Shown here: piece by piece, positions 17,845-26,577 of the stretch
Position numbering within the stretch: position 1 is the first letter of the stretch
Layout of the letters: the number at the start of each line of letters is the position of its first letter
Origin: Ignavibacteriales bacterium
GTDB lineage: Bacteria > Bacteroidota > Ignavibacteria > Ignavibacteriales > Melioribacteraceae
Length of the DNA: 64,000 nucleotides
Direction: 5' to 3'
Assembly (NCBI GenBank): GCA_016177735.1
Contig: JACOUS010000014.1
Location: 62,001-126,000, forward strand
Notes under the pieces: model-generated
Told to the model about the DNA's origin: nothing
Database searches by the model: none
The model's input: the letters and a program-made list of their open reading frames with translations, nothing else
Made by a program: the position numbers and the translations under genes

Positions 17845-19182
17845 TTATACCGTTTGTCTTTCCCTTTGCAAAGTCATCACCCGTTGTTTTCCAAAACGGA
17901 TCCACTGCACAAGCGGTATGTTTGCCGGACAAGTGTACGTACATGTTCCGCATTCCATGCAGACAGTGATATCAAGTTGTTCGGCTTCTTCAAATTTTTC
18001 GAGCGATGATAAACGCGCAAGTTTTGTCGGTATCAAATTCAACGGGCATGCATCAACACATTTTCCGCAGCGGAGACACGGGGTCTGTTTGTTATCGTTA
18101 ATTTCTTTTTCGGTGAGTACCAAAATGCCCGATGTTGCTTTCATAACCGGCGCGGAAAAATCATATTGCGCAATACCCATCATCGGTCCGCCAACTACAA
18201 CTTTAACCGCATCGTCTTTTACACCGCCGCAAAAATCCAAAATATCACCCAGTGGAGTGCCGACATTTGCAATTACATTTTTCGGATTATTAATTCCAAA
18301 TCCCGAAACAGTGATTGCAGAAGTAAGCTGCGGTTCGCCTTTCACAACAGCATCGTGAATTGCAATAGCAGTTCCGATATTTTGGATAACCGCACCAACA
18401 TCAAACGGAAGTTTGCCCGGAGGAACTTCTCTTCCGGTAACAGCTTTGATCAACATTTTTTCCGCACCTTGCGGATATTTTGTTTTAAGAACTTCCACAG
18501 AAATGTTGGAATATTTTTTTACCGCCTCGCGTAACTTTTCGATTGCTTCGGGCTTGTTGTCTTCAACCCCGATTGCACCTTTTTCAACGCCGGCAGCTTT
18601 CATAATCAAACGAAGTCCCGAAACAACATCATCGGTTCTTTCGATCATGAAACGATAATCACGTGTAAGATACGGTTCGCATTCGCATCCATTTAAAATT
18701 ACCACATCAACTTTTTTCTCTTTCGGCGGATTTAACTTCACATAAGTAGGAAACGCCGCTCCGCCTTGTCCAACAATTCCGGCGGTTTTCACTCTTTCAA
18801 TAATTTCTTCCGCCGTTACATTTTCAGAATCGAGCGGAGGCATTTTAACAAATTCGCTTACGCCGTTTGTCTCGATTACAATTGCATCTTTCGGAAATCC
18901 GGAAACATTTTCCGAAGCGGTAATCTTCGTAACTTTTCCGGAAACCGGGCTGTGCACCGGCGAAGAAATAAAACCGTTCTGCTCGGCAATAATTTCGCCG
19001 GCTTTAACTTCGCTTCCTTTTTTAACAATTGGTTTTGCCGGTTTGCCGAGATGCTGGTTGAGAGAAACAATTACAACTTTTGGAACCGGCATCGTTTCGA
19101 ATGAAAGATTTTCGGTTAATGATTTGTTTTCGGTAGGATGAACACCGCCGTTAAAACTTTTGGTATGATTTAATAGGAACAT
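17845..19182 (-). CDS. rnfC: Rnf electron transport complex subunit C
   Basis: 445 aa from ATG 19182; the open frame goes to a GTG at 19212, but 'FNGGVHP' close to the N-terminus is where RnfC normally begins. The barrel-sandwich domain carries 'GFISSPVHSPVSGKV', the NADH/FMN-binding core has 'GQGGAAFPTYVKL', and the end has two 4Fe-4S motifs ('CLRCGKCVDACPLNL', 'CMECGTCTYTCPANI'). It is the peripheral subunit that takes electrons from or to NADH. Shorter than the proteobacterial form, as it lacks the long repetitive tail. Confidence 0.95.
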   Translation of the reverse strand: MFLLNHTKSFNGGVHPTENKSLTENLSFETMPVPKVVIVSLNQHLGKPAKPIVKKGSEVKAGEIIAEQNGFISSPVHSPVSGKVTKITASENVSGFPKDAIVIETNGVSEFVKMPPLDSENVTAEEIIERVKTAGIVGQGGAAFPTYVKLNPPKEKKVDVVILNGCECEPYLTRDYRFMIERTDDVVSGLRLIMKAAGVEKGAIGVEDNKPEAIEKLREAVKKYSNISVEVLKTKYPQGAEKMLIKAVTGREVPPGKLPFDVGAVIQNIGTAIAIHDAVVKGEPQLTSAITVSGFGINNPKNVIANVGTPLGDILDFCGGVKDDAVKVVVGGPMMGIAQYDFSAPVMKATSGILVLTEKEINDNKQTPCLRCGKCVDACPLNLIPTKLARLSSLEKFEEAEQLDITVCMECGTCTYTCPANIPLVQWIRFGKQRVMTLQRERQTV

Positions 19183-19389
19183 AGTTTGTCCGCTTTTTAA
19201 AAACAGATTCACTACGAAGTCATATTTTATGCCAGATAAAAGCCGGACAAATATTTCACATTACTATCAAAGAATGATGTTTTGCACTTTAAAGCGGAAA
19301 CAAATAAGCTAATCGGAGTGGATATTTTTTTTCACTTTTCAAAAGTGAAAAGATTTATTTGGAAGTGAGAAATAGCGGATAGTCAGTAT

Positions 19390-20320
19390 TCAATAATTTA
19401 CTGCTTGCACTGCAAAATTGTTTTCAAAATTCTTTTGATGACTATTTCCGTTAGTGCCAATCAAGTTTAGATTAACATCTATTTGAGCGCCGTCGATATC
19501 AATGAAAAAAATTCCGGCTTCTTGTTTAGAATCATTTTCAACCGAAGCGCCGGCATTCAAAAATTTTATTCCCTTCCGGAAAATACTCTTTTAATTCGTG
19601 GCTGTGCCCGTGCAAAACGAGTCCTACTTTGTTATCATGAAAAAGCTTAAAGAGCTTTTTCTTTTTGCGGAGTTTCATTGTAAAGCTTTCTATTTTATTC
19701 CAGAGGGTGCTCTCCGAACTTTTTGCTTGAACTTCACTTTTACAAAAATGATGGTGAATGAGCACAATCTTCATTTTATCGATAAAACATTTCTCGCTGA
19801 AAATTTTTTGTAAACCGACCATCTGATTTTTTGAAACATGTCCGTTGGATGCAAAAGGATTTTTTAGTTTGGAATATTCATCAATAGAATTAACGCCGAT
19901 CAAAACAACATCGTCTATCTCTTTTGCAAACGGAAACATTTCTTCCTTGTGCGGTATAAAAGTATTTTCAAAAAGTTCTTCAAAATATTTTACGAAGTTT
20001 TCAACTTTTTGACGGTAGTTCGTGTTTAGGCATTTTGAGGGGAAGTTTACAACATCATGCGCAGTCTGAACTCCTCCGAAAATATCGTGGTTTCCGATAA
20101 CCATGGAAACGCGTTCCGCCGAAAGGAGTCCGAACGACTGGAGTGTTTTTCTGAAAATAAAAAAATCTTGTTCTTGTGCATTATCGGAAATATCGCCGGT
20201 TATTACAATGTGGTCTGCACCGGAATCGAGTGCGTGCTTTAATAATTTTTTCGTCTTAACAATATTGTTCCTTTTGAATTTTGAACAAATATGCAAGTCG
20301 GAGATGTGAGCAAGTCTCAT
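19390..20320 (-). pseudogene. Metallophosphoesterase, interrupted by a frameshift
   Basis: Calcineurin-like phosphoesterase with intact metal motifs: 'HISDLHI' at the start, 'GDISD', 'GNHDIFGG', 'IHHHFC' and 'HGHSHE'. As written the frame stops at 19538, giving 260 aa. Right after HGHSHELKEYFPEG the frame shifts: dropping one base in the GGG (19571-19573 on the plus strand, CCC) restores 'IKFLNAGASVENDS', the normal end of this family, and the frame runs on to a TGA at 19390-19392 (about 309 aa in total). Either a true mutation, a sequencing or assembly error, or a ribosomal slip. The catalytic part is complete in the shorter product. Confidence 0.8.
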
Positions 20321-20523
20321 GTAGAATCCGGTGATATTGATATTCTAAAAATAATTTCCAATTATTAAGCAGAGATAAAATGAATGTTAACATTATATTA
20401 AGAACAGCAGTGTCTTCGTTAATCAGTTCTTAATAATAATTTAACTTCATATCCGTTCTGCATCGAGGGTTTAAAAAATATTTTTTTATAATTTTATTAA
20501 CTCCATAAACAAAGTTGAGAGCT

Positions 20524-21546
20524 ATGCGGAAAAAGAAAGTTCTTTTTATTGGGGGTTCGGTCAATCAGACTTCAATGATGTACCAGATTTCACAATACCT
20601 TAATGATTGCGAATGCTGGTTTTCTCCATACTACGGCGACGGTTATATTGATTTTCTTGCCGGGAAAGGATATCTCGATTTCAGTATTCTCGGCGGCGAA
20701 TTCAAAAGACGCACCGAAGAGTATCTCAAAAACAATCACTTAAAAATTGATTATAAAGGCACACGCAATAACTACGATCTTGTTTTCACCGGTTCGGATT
20801 TAATTGTTCCAAAAAATATCAGAAATAAAAAAGTCATTCTCGTTCAGGAAGGAATGACCGATCCGGAAAACTTTCTAACATTTCTTGTAAGAAATTTTAA
20901 TCTGCCGCGGTGGCTCGCAAGCACGTCAACTACGGGGATGTCAAATCAATACGATCTTTTCTGTGTTGCTTCGGAAGGTTACAAGGATTTATTCTCTAAA
21001 AAAGGTGCAAGGTCAAACCGCATTCTCGTTACCGGAATTCCGAATTTTGATAATGCAAAACAATATCTCGCAAATAATTTTTCTCATAAAAATTTCGTGC
21101 TTGTGGCAACTTCGGATGCGCGGGAAACCTTCAAGTACGAAAACAGAAAAAAGTTTATTAAGGAATGTGTAAAAATTGCAAAAGGCAGACAGTTGATCTT
21201 CAAGCTTCACCCGAATGAAAATGTTGAAAGAGCTGTTAAAGAAATAAATAAATATGCGCCGGGTGCTTTGGCTTTTCATAACAGCAACATAAACCACATG
21301 ATTGCCAATTGCGATGTACTGATCACAAAATATTCATCGGTAGTTTATATCGGAATGGCGCTCGGCAAAGAAGTGCATTCGGCTTTCAAGCTGGAAGAAT
21401 TACAAGAACTTACTCCGATACAAAACAACGGAACGTCTGCAGAAAGAATTGCAAGTGCAGCGGCACATTTAATGGAATCGCCAAACGTTACTGTTGAAGA
21501 ACTGCAAGAAGAAATCAGCGTTAAACATGTTATTTATTCCCGATAA
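20524..21546 (+). CDS. GT-B-like glycan protein (2-epimerase/transferase-like)
   Basis: 340 aa from ATG 20524 (a TTG nine bases earlier is open but less likely). It has two Rossmann-type halves: 'KKVLFIGGSVNQTSMMYQIS' at the start and 'LVTGIPNFDNA', 'LIFKLHPNEN' and 'DVLITKYSSVVYIGMALGKE' in the C-half. The last pattern resembles the nucleotide-sugar side of UDP-GlcNAc 2-epimerases and CDP-glycerol/polysialyl-type transferases. It is the first gene of the sugar cluster and lies six bases before spsF. It might make the hexosamine precursor or transfer the finished sugar; I cannot decide. Confidence 0.6.
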   Translation: MRKKKVLFIGGSVNQTSMMYQISQYLNDCECWFSPYYGDGYIDFLAGKGYLDFSILGGEFKRRTEEYLKNNHLKIDYKGTRNNYDLVFTGSDLIVPKNIRNKKVILVQEGMTDPENFLTFLVRNFNLPRWLASTSTTGMSNQYDLFCVASEGYKDLFSKKGARSNRILVTGIPNFDNAKQYLANNFSHKNFVLVATSDARETFKYENRKKFIKECVKIAKGRQLIFKLHPNENVERAVKEINKYAPGALAFHNSNINHMIANCDVLITKYSSVVYIGMALGKEVHSAFKLEELQELTPIQNNGTSAERIASAAAHLMESPNVTVEELQEEISVKHVIYSR

Positions 21547-21552
21547 GATTTT

Positions 21553-22395
21553 ATGCCGACTATCAAAGTAGTTACAATAGTTCAAGCAAGAATGTCTTCC
21601 ACGCGTCTGCCGGGAAAAGTTTTTCTGCCGGTTCTTGAAAAACCTTTGTTGGTTCGAATGCTTGAACGTGTTCGAAACGCAAAACTGATCGGCGAACTTG
21701 TTGTTGCCACTTCAACAAACAGCGATGATGATCAAATCGAAGAGCTTTGTTCGAAAGAAAATATAAAATGTTTCCGCGGACATTTGACCGATCTGCTCGA
21801 CCGGCATTATCAAGCCGCAAAAAGATTTGATGCCGATGCCGTTGTAAAAATTCCTTCCGATTGCCCGTTGATCGATCCTAAAATTATCGACAAAGTTTTG
21901 CAATTCTATATTGATAATTCGGATCGTTTCGATTTTGTGAGCAACCTTCATCCGGCAACTTATCCAGACGGCAATGACGTTGAAATAATGTCATTCTCAG
22001 CAATTGAAAGAGCATGGGGAGAAGCCGTAAAAGATTTCGAACGCGAACACACTACCCCTTACATTTGGGAAAACCCCGATAAATTTAGAATTGGAAATGT
22101 TGTGTGGGAAACCGGACTCGATTTTTCTACAACTCAACGATGGACAATTGATTTTGAAGAAGATTATCTCTTCATCAAAAAAGTTTATGAAGAATTATAT
22201 CCGCTCAACCCGAAATTCGATTTGAATGATATTCTGACTTTGCTGAAACAAAAACCGGATATTGCCGCAATCAACCAAAAATATCTCGGCAAGTACTGGT
22301 ACGAAAAACATTTGAATGAACTGAACCACATAGAAGAATACAAAGTGAAGCACGAGGTACGATCCGCCGTAGGCGGAACGAAGTACGAAGAGTAA
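21553..22395 (+). CDS. spsF: SpsF-type cytidylyltransferase
   Basis: 280 aa. The opening 'VVTIVQARMSSTRLPGKVF' is the nucleotide-binding loop of the SpsF/NeuA-like family, which activates nonulosonic sugars as CMP-sugars; 'IPSDCPLIDP' follows at about residue 98. The main domain ends near residue 265. The last dozen codons run through a palindromic element (GATCCGCCGTAGGCGGAAC) and a TACGAAGTACGAA stretch, so the C-terminal tail was probably created or altered by a repeat insertion. Close to the preceding gene. Confidence 0.85.
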   Translation: MPTIKVVTIVQARMSSTRLPGKVFLPVLEKPLLVRMLERVRNAKLIGELVVATSTNSDDDQIEELCSKENIKCFRGHLTDLLDRHYQAAKRFDADAVVKIPSDCPLIDPKIIDKVLQFYIDNSDRFDFVSNLHPATYPDGNDVEIMSFSAIERAWGEAVKDFEREHTTPYIWENPDKFRIGNVVWETGLDFSTTQRWTIDFEEDYLFIKKVYEELYPLNPKFDLNDILTLLKQKPDIAAINQKYLGKYWYEKHLNELNHIEEYKVKHEVRSAVGGTKYEE

Positions 22396-22440
22396 TTTTG
22401 GATTTACGAAATACGATTTAATCGGTAAGTACGAATTTTA
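22364..22440 (+). repeat. Palindrome and TACGAA repeats at the end of spsF
   Basis: TCCGCC-GTA-GGCGGA (22367-22381) is a perfect 6-bp hairpin inside the last codons of spsF, followed by TACGAAGA, TTACGAAATACGA and AAGTACGAA in the following 60 bp. The rest of the gap up to 22578 is an A/C-rich run (AACAACTAACCACC...) that ends at the next start codon with no evident ribosome binding site. Confidence 0.6.
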
Positions 22441-22578
22441 AAGCATGATTTTTAGATTTAGGAATTAGAGTATGCGCTTGATTCAATCATTAAAAAATCC
22501 AGAAACCAGTATCGAGCACCCGGAATCTAATATCAAGAAAGAAAACAACTAACCACCAACAACATACAACTAACAACT

Positions 22579-23913
22579 ATGGCAAATAAAATAAGTTTAA
22601 CGAATGATTATCCGGTCATTAAAAATTCGGACCAGCTTTATAACCGCGCGTTAGGATTAATTCCTTCCGTTACACAAACACTTGCAAAGGGACCCGGTCA
22701 ATGGGTAAAAGGCGTTGCACCGAAATATCTTGTTAAAGGAAAAGGCTCGCATGTTTGGGATGCCGACGGCAATGAATATATCGATTACATGATGGCGGTC
22801 GGTCCTCTTTCGCTCGGCTATGCATATCCAAAAGTTGACGAGGCAATTAAAAAACAATTGGAAGACGGAATAACTTTTTCGATGATGCATCCGCTTGAAG
22901 TTGAAGTTGCAGAATTGATAAGCGGAATCATTCCGAATGCAGAAGCAGTCCGTTACAGCAAAACCGGTGCAGATGCAACAAGCGCGGCAGTGCGGCTTGC
23001 ACGCGCCTACACGGGCAAAAATAAAATTTTATGCTGCGGCTACCACGGCTGGCATGATTGGTACATCGCAGTTACGGCAAGAAATCTTGGAATACCCGAA
23101 GCAGTGCAGGCAATATCGTTCACGTTCAATTACAACGATATTGATTCGGTAAAAAATTCTATTGATGACGACGTTGCAGCAGTAATTCTAGAGCCGGTTG
23201 TTTTCCAGGAACCGAAAAATAATTTCTTGCAGAAGCTTGCGGAACTTTGCGAACAAAAAAATGTCGTGCTGATCTTTGATGAAATGTGGACCGGATTTAG
23301 AATGGCAGTCGGCGGTGCACAAGAATATTTTGGTATCACTCCCGATCTCGCAACATACTCGAAGGCGGTTGCCAACGGAATGCCGATTTCAATTCTCACC
23401 GGCAAAAGAAAAATTATGAATCTCGCAAACGAAGATATTTTCTTCTACACAACATTCGGCGGAGAAGCACTTTCGCTTGCTGCAGTAAAAGCTACAATTG
23501 ATGAACTCCGCGAAAAAAATGTTCCGAAGTATTTGAACGAACAAGGGAAAAAATTAAAAGACGGTTACAACTCGATTGCACAAAAACTCGGAATGGATTA
23601 TACAAAAGCAATCGGTTACAACTGGCGTTCGATGGCAGCGTTTGATGAGAAAGCCGGCGACCCGCTCGTTCAAAAATCTTTGATGCAGCAAGAGATGATT
23701 AAACGCGGTGTGCTCTGGCAAGGATTCCATAATATGTCTTTCTCGCACTCCGATGCAGATGCTGATTATACTTTGCAAGCTTTGGAAGAATCTCTTTCCG
23801 TTTTGAAAAAAGCTGTCGATGAAAATAAATTGAAAGAAATGCTGCGCGGCGAACCGGTTCAACCGGTATTCAGAAAAGTTGACAACTTCAATATGAAGCC
23901 GGTAAAAAAATAA
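22579..23913 (+). CDS. Class III PLP aminotransferase (GSA-aminomutase-like)
   Basis: 444 aa, fold type I aminotransferase. 'HVWDADGNEYIDYMMAVGP', 'RYSKTGADATSAAVRLARA', 'YHGWHDWY' and 'IFDEMWTGFR' match the glutamate-1-semialdehyde aminomutase subfamily; the PLP lysine is in 'ATYSKAVANGMPISI'. Here the neighbours are sugar-activation genes, not haem genes, so it probably transfers an amino group to a sugar or sugar-acid intermediate. Unusual: amino groups in nonulosonate pathways are more often added by DegT-family enzymes. No Shine-Dalgarno is visible before ATG. Confidence 0.85.
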   Translation: MANKISLTNDYPVIKNSDQLYNRALGLIPSVTQTLAKGPGQWVKGVAPKYLVKGKGSHVWDADGNEYIDYMMAVGPLSLGYAYPKVDEAIKKQLEDGITFSMMHPLEVEVAELISGIIPNAEAVRYSKTGADATSAAVRLARAYTGKNKILCCGYHGWHDWYIAVTARNLGIPEAVQAISFTFNYNDIDSVKNSIDDDVAAVILEPVVFQEPKNNFLQKLAELCEQKNVVLIFDEMWTGFRMAVGGAQEYFGITPDLATYSKAVANGMPISILTGKRKIMNLANEDIFFYTTFGGEALSLAAVKATIDELREKNVPKYLNEQGKKLKDGYNSIAQKLGMDYTKAIGYNWRSMAAFDEKAGDPLVQKSLMQQEMIKRGVLWQGFHNMSFSHSDADADYTLQALEESLSVLKKAVDENKLKEMLRGEPVQPVFRKVDNFNMKPVKK

Positions 23914-23965
23914 TGCAGAATGATGAATGTAGAATACAGAAAGAATCATTAAGGAAATTTTGTAA

Positions 23966-24769
23966 ATGGAATTATTCAGCTTAAAAAATAAAACAGCAAT
24001 TGTAACCGGTGCTCTGGGATTAATCGGAAAAGAACATTGCAGAGCATTAAGTGAAGCCGGCGCAAACATTGTTGCGGCAGATATAGATGAATTAAAATGT
24101 GTTGAATTTGTAAAAACTTTGGAAACGGAATCTATTGGAGCGGTGCTCGATGTTACGAATCCCGATTCAATAAAAAAATTACGCGATCATGTTCTTGAAA
24201 AGTTTGGACACATTGATATACTTGTGAACAATGCGGCAATTAATGATATGTTCGAAAATCCGAAAGCGGCAAGCGAGCAATCTAAGTTTGAAAATTATCC
24301 GCTCGAACTCTGGCAAAAATCTATCGATGTGAATTTGACAGGTGTGTTTCTCTGCTCGCAAATTCTCGGTTACGAAATGGCAAAACAAAAATCGGGAAGC
24401 ATAATTAACATTGCATCAACTTACGGAATTACTGCGCCCGATCAATCGCTTTACATAAAAGAAGACGGGACACAATCTTTTTACAAACCGCCGGCATATT
24501 CTGCTGCGAAAGGTGCAGTGATAATGTTTACGCGTTACCTTGCATCCTATTGGGGCAAAGACGGCGTGCGTGTTAATACTTTAACTCCGGGCGGAGTAGA
24601 AAATTCTCAAAATGAGTTTTTCATTCAAAAATATTCTGCTAAAACTCCGCTTGGCAGAATGGCAAAACCAAACGATTACAAAGGTGCATTAATTTTTCTT
24701 GCGAGCGATGCATCAAGTTATATGACCGGCGCAAACCTTGTGGTTGACGGCGGCTGGACGGCTTGGTGA
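23966..24769 (+). CDS. SDR-family oxidoreductase (PtmA-like)
   Basis: 267 aa short-chain dehydrogenase. Cofactor motif 'VTGALGLIG' (TGxxxGxG type), 'DILVNNAAIND', catalytic Ser in 'INIASTYG' and YxxxK in 'YSAAKGAVIM', closing with 'GANLVVDGGWTAW'. The opening 'LKNKTAIVTGALGLIGKEH' is typical of SDRs annotated as flagellin modification protein A in surface-sugar clusters. With the aminotransferase upstream it could make an oxidation/transamination pair on a sugar hydroxyl (inference). Substrate unknown. Confidence 0.88.
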   Translation: MELFSLKNKTAIVTGALGLIGKEHCRALSEAGANIVAADIDELKCVEFVKTLETESIGAVLDVTNPDSIKKLRDHVLEKFGHIDILVNNAAINDMFENPKAASEQSKFENYPLELWQKSIDVNLTGVFLCSQILGYEMAKQKSGSIINIASTYGITAPDQSLYIKEDGTQSFYKPPAYSAAKGAVIMFTRYLASYWGKDGVRVNTLTPGGVENSQNEFFIQKYSAKTPLGRMAKPNDYKGALIFLASDASSYMTGANLVVDGGWTAW

Positions 24770-25096
24770 ACAAACTCTGAGTGAAGCGAAGAGTCCTATA
24801 CTAAAAACGTAACGAGATTTGTTTTTTGTAATCCACGCTTTCATAACTATGAAGAACTTTTTGTGTTCTTTTTTCGTGAAAAAAAAAATTGTACCACGAC
24901 CTAAAGAGTCTATGGTAAAAACTCTCTGCGCACTCAGCGCCACTCCACAAACTCTGCGCTTGCCAGCCGCCTTTTGGCGGGGTTAAAATCCGCCGCCGCG
25001 GATTTCACGCAAAGAATGTGCAAAGGTCGCAAAGAGAAAATAAATAAAAATTTTAGCTACTCTGACCAAGATATTTTAATTACAACAAGGTGAACA
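24770..25096. repeat. Gene-free spacer made of dispersed repeats
   Basis: This 327-bp gap in the sugar cluster has no credible gene but several repeat phrases found elsewhere: CTGAGTGAAGCGAAGAGTC near 24777 (relatives at 27387 and 36272); CCACGACCTAAAGA at 24894-24907 (again at 54564); CCGCC-TTTT-GGCGG near 24968 and AATCCGC-CGCC-GCGGATT at 24988-25004 hairpins; and a TTCACGCAAAG...CGCAAAG run at 25004-25036 (again at 40981). The kdsC-like gene after it has its own AAGGTG ribosome site. Confidence 0.7.
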
Positions 25097-25642
25097 ATGT
25101 CGAAAAAAAAATTATCCAAAAAAGAAATTTTGAAGAGAGCATCAAAAATTAAATTTGTGTTGACCGATGTTGACGGCGTTTTAACGGATACCGGCGTTTA
25201 CTACTCGGCAAAAGGTGAAGAGTTGAAAAGATATTCGATACGTGACGGAATGGGTGTTGAACGGCTCCGCAAGTTAGTAGGTGTTGAAACCGGAATAATG
25301 ACAAAAGAAAACACGGACGTTGTGAGAAGCAGAGCGGCAAAACTAAAAATCGAAGAACTGCATCTCGGCATTTTGGAAAAAGAAAAAACTTTGGAAGAAA
25401 TCATTTCGAGAAAAAATATCTCTGCAAAAGAAATTGCTTTTATAGGTGATGATACAAACGATGTTGAAATAATGAAGAACGTCGGTTTGAGTGCTTGCCC
25501 GAACGATGCAACAAAGTTCGCAAAAAAAGTTGCAGACATTATTGTTGAAAGCGGCGGCGGCAACGGTGCGTTTCGTGATCTCGCTGAAATAATCATCGAA
25601 GCAAAACTGCAAAAACAAAAAATTAAAAAGGAAGACAAATGA
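25097..25642 (+). CDS. KdsC-type HAD phosphatase
   Basis: 181 aa. Motif I 'DVDGVLTDTGVYYSAKGEE' with the nucleophile and acid aspartates, motif II 'IMTKENTDVV' (Thr where KdsC usually has Ser/Thr), and motif IV 'IGDDTNDVEIMKN' are those of the tetrameric C0 HAD family that removes phosphate from Kdo-8-P or from N-acylneuraminate-9-P. In this cluster it probably acts on the product of the NeuB-like synthase. Overlaps that gene by four bases (ATGA). Confidence 0.88.
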   Translation: MSKKKLSKKEILKRASKIKFVLTDVDGVLTDTGVYYSAKGEELKRYSIRDGMGVERLRKLVGVETGIMTKENTDVVRSRAAKLKIEELHLGILEKEKTLEEIISRKNISAKEIAFIGDDTNDVEIMKNVGLSACPNDATKFAKKVADIIVESGGGNGAFRDLAEIIIEAKLQKQKIKKEDK

Positions 25643-26532
25643 AACCAGCAAAAGTAAAAGCCGGAAATCGTTTCATCGGAGATGGAGAACCCGTTTATAT
25701 TATTGCTGAAATAGGAATAAATCACAACGGCTCAGTCGAGCTTGCAAAAAAATTAATTGACGGCGCCGTATTCGCCGGATGCGATGCCGTAAAATTTCAG
25801 AAACGAACTCCCGAACTTTGCGTTCCGCGCGATCAATGGGATATCGAACGCGACACCCCGTGGGGTAGAATCACTTATCTCGAATACCGCCACAAAGTTG
25901 AATTCGGATACGATGAATACAAAGAGATCGACAACTACTGCAGACAAAAAGGAATTGATTGGTTTGCTTCGCCGTGGGATGAAGCTGCACTCGATTTCCT
26001 TGAACAGTTTGATCCCGTTCTTTATAAAATCGCATCCGCTTCTTTAACGGATGATGATCTGTTGAAAAAAATGAAAGATTCCAGCAGACCGATAATGTTG
26101 TCAACCGGTATGTCATCTTTGGAAGAAGTTGAACAAGCGGTAAAACTACTTGGCGAAGAGAATTTGATGATTGCACAATCAACCTCAACTTATCCGTGTA
26201 AATTGGATCAACTAAATCTAAAAGTAATCAGTTCATACAAAGAAAAGTTTCCGAAAGTGCCGGTCGGTTATTCTGGTCATGAAGTAGGACTTGCGCCGAC
26301 ACTTGCTGCTGTAGCGCTTGGCGCCGCTTTTGTTGAACGGCATATTACTTTGGACCGCGCAATGTGGGGAACCGATCAAGCCGCTTCGGTTGAAATCGGC
26401 GGGATGTTCCGATTGGTAAAAGATATTCGCGATATTGAAAAAGCTTTGGGCGACGGAATGAAAAAAGTTTACGATAGCGAGTTCGGAAATATCAAAAAAC
26501 TTAGAAGAGCAAAAAAGGAAGTCCCCGTTTAA
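25639..26532 (+). CDS. neuB: NeuB-like nonulosonate synthase without SAF domain
   Basis: 297 aa. The TIM-barrel of the sialic-acid synthase family is clear: 'YIIAEIGINHNGSVELAKKL', 'AVKFQKRTPE', 'DWFASPWDE', 'YKIASASLTDDDLL', 'MLSTGMSSLEEVEQAV', 'YPCKLDQLNL', 'VGYSGHEVG' and 'VERHITLDR'. These enzymes condense phosphoenolpyruvate with a hexosamine or its 6-phosphate. The typical C-terminal antifreeze-like (SAF) domain is missing: the protein ends at 'LRRAKKEVPV', where it would begin, and the following DNA does not encode it in another frame. The pairing with a KdsC-like phosphatase hints at a phosphorylated substrate. Confidence 0.87.
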   Translation: MKPAKVKAGNRFIGDGEPVYIIAEIGINHNGSVELAKKLIDGAVFAGCDAVKFQKRTPELCVPRDQWDIERDTPWGRITYLEYRHKVEFGYDEYKEIDNYCRQKGIDWFASPWDEAALDFLEQFDPVLYKIASASLTDDDLLKKMKDSSRPIMLSTGMSSLEEVEQAVKLLGEENLMIAQSTSTYPCKLDQLNLKVISSYKEKFPKVPVGYSGHEVGLAPTLAAVALGAAFVERHITLDRAMWGTDQAASVEIGGMFRLVKDIRDIEKALGDGMKKVYDSEFGNIKKLRRAKKEVPV

Positions 26533-26577
26533 TTCATTTCCGGCAAAGTGCTGAGGGCAAAGAAGAAAGAGTAATTA

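Noticed and set aside
23554-24069. 171-codon minus-strand open frame
   Set aside because: Antisense to the aminotransferase and SDR; no recognisable features.
25201-25725. 174-codon minus-strand open frame
   Set aside because: Opposite the kdsC-like gene and the start of neuB, both with clear motifs; Ser/Phe-rich shadow.
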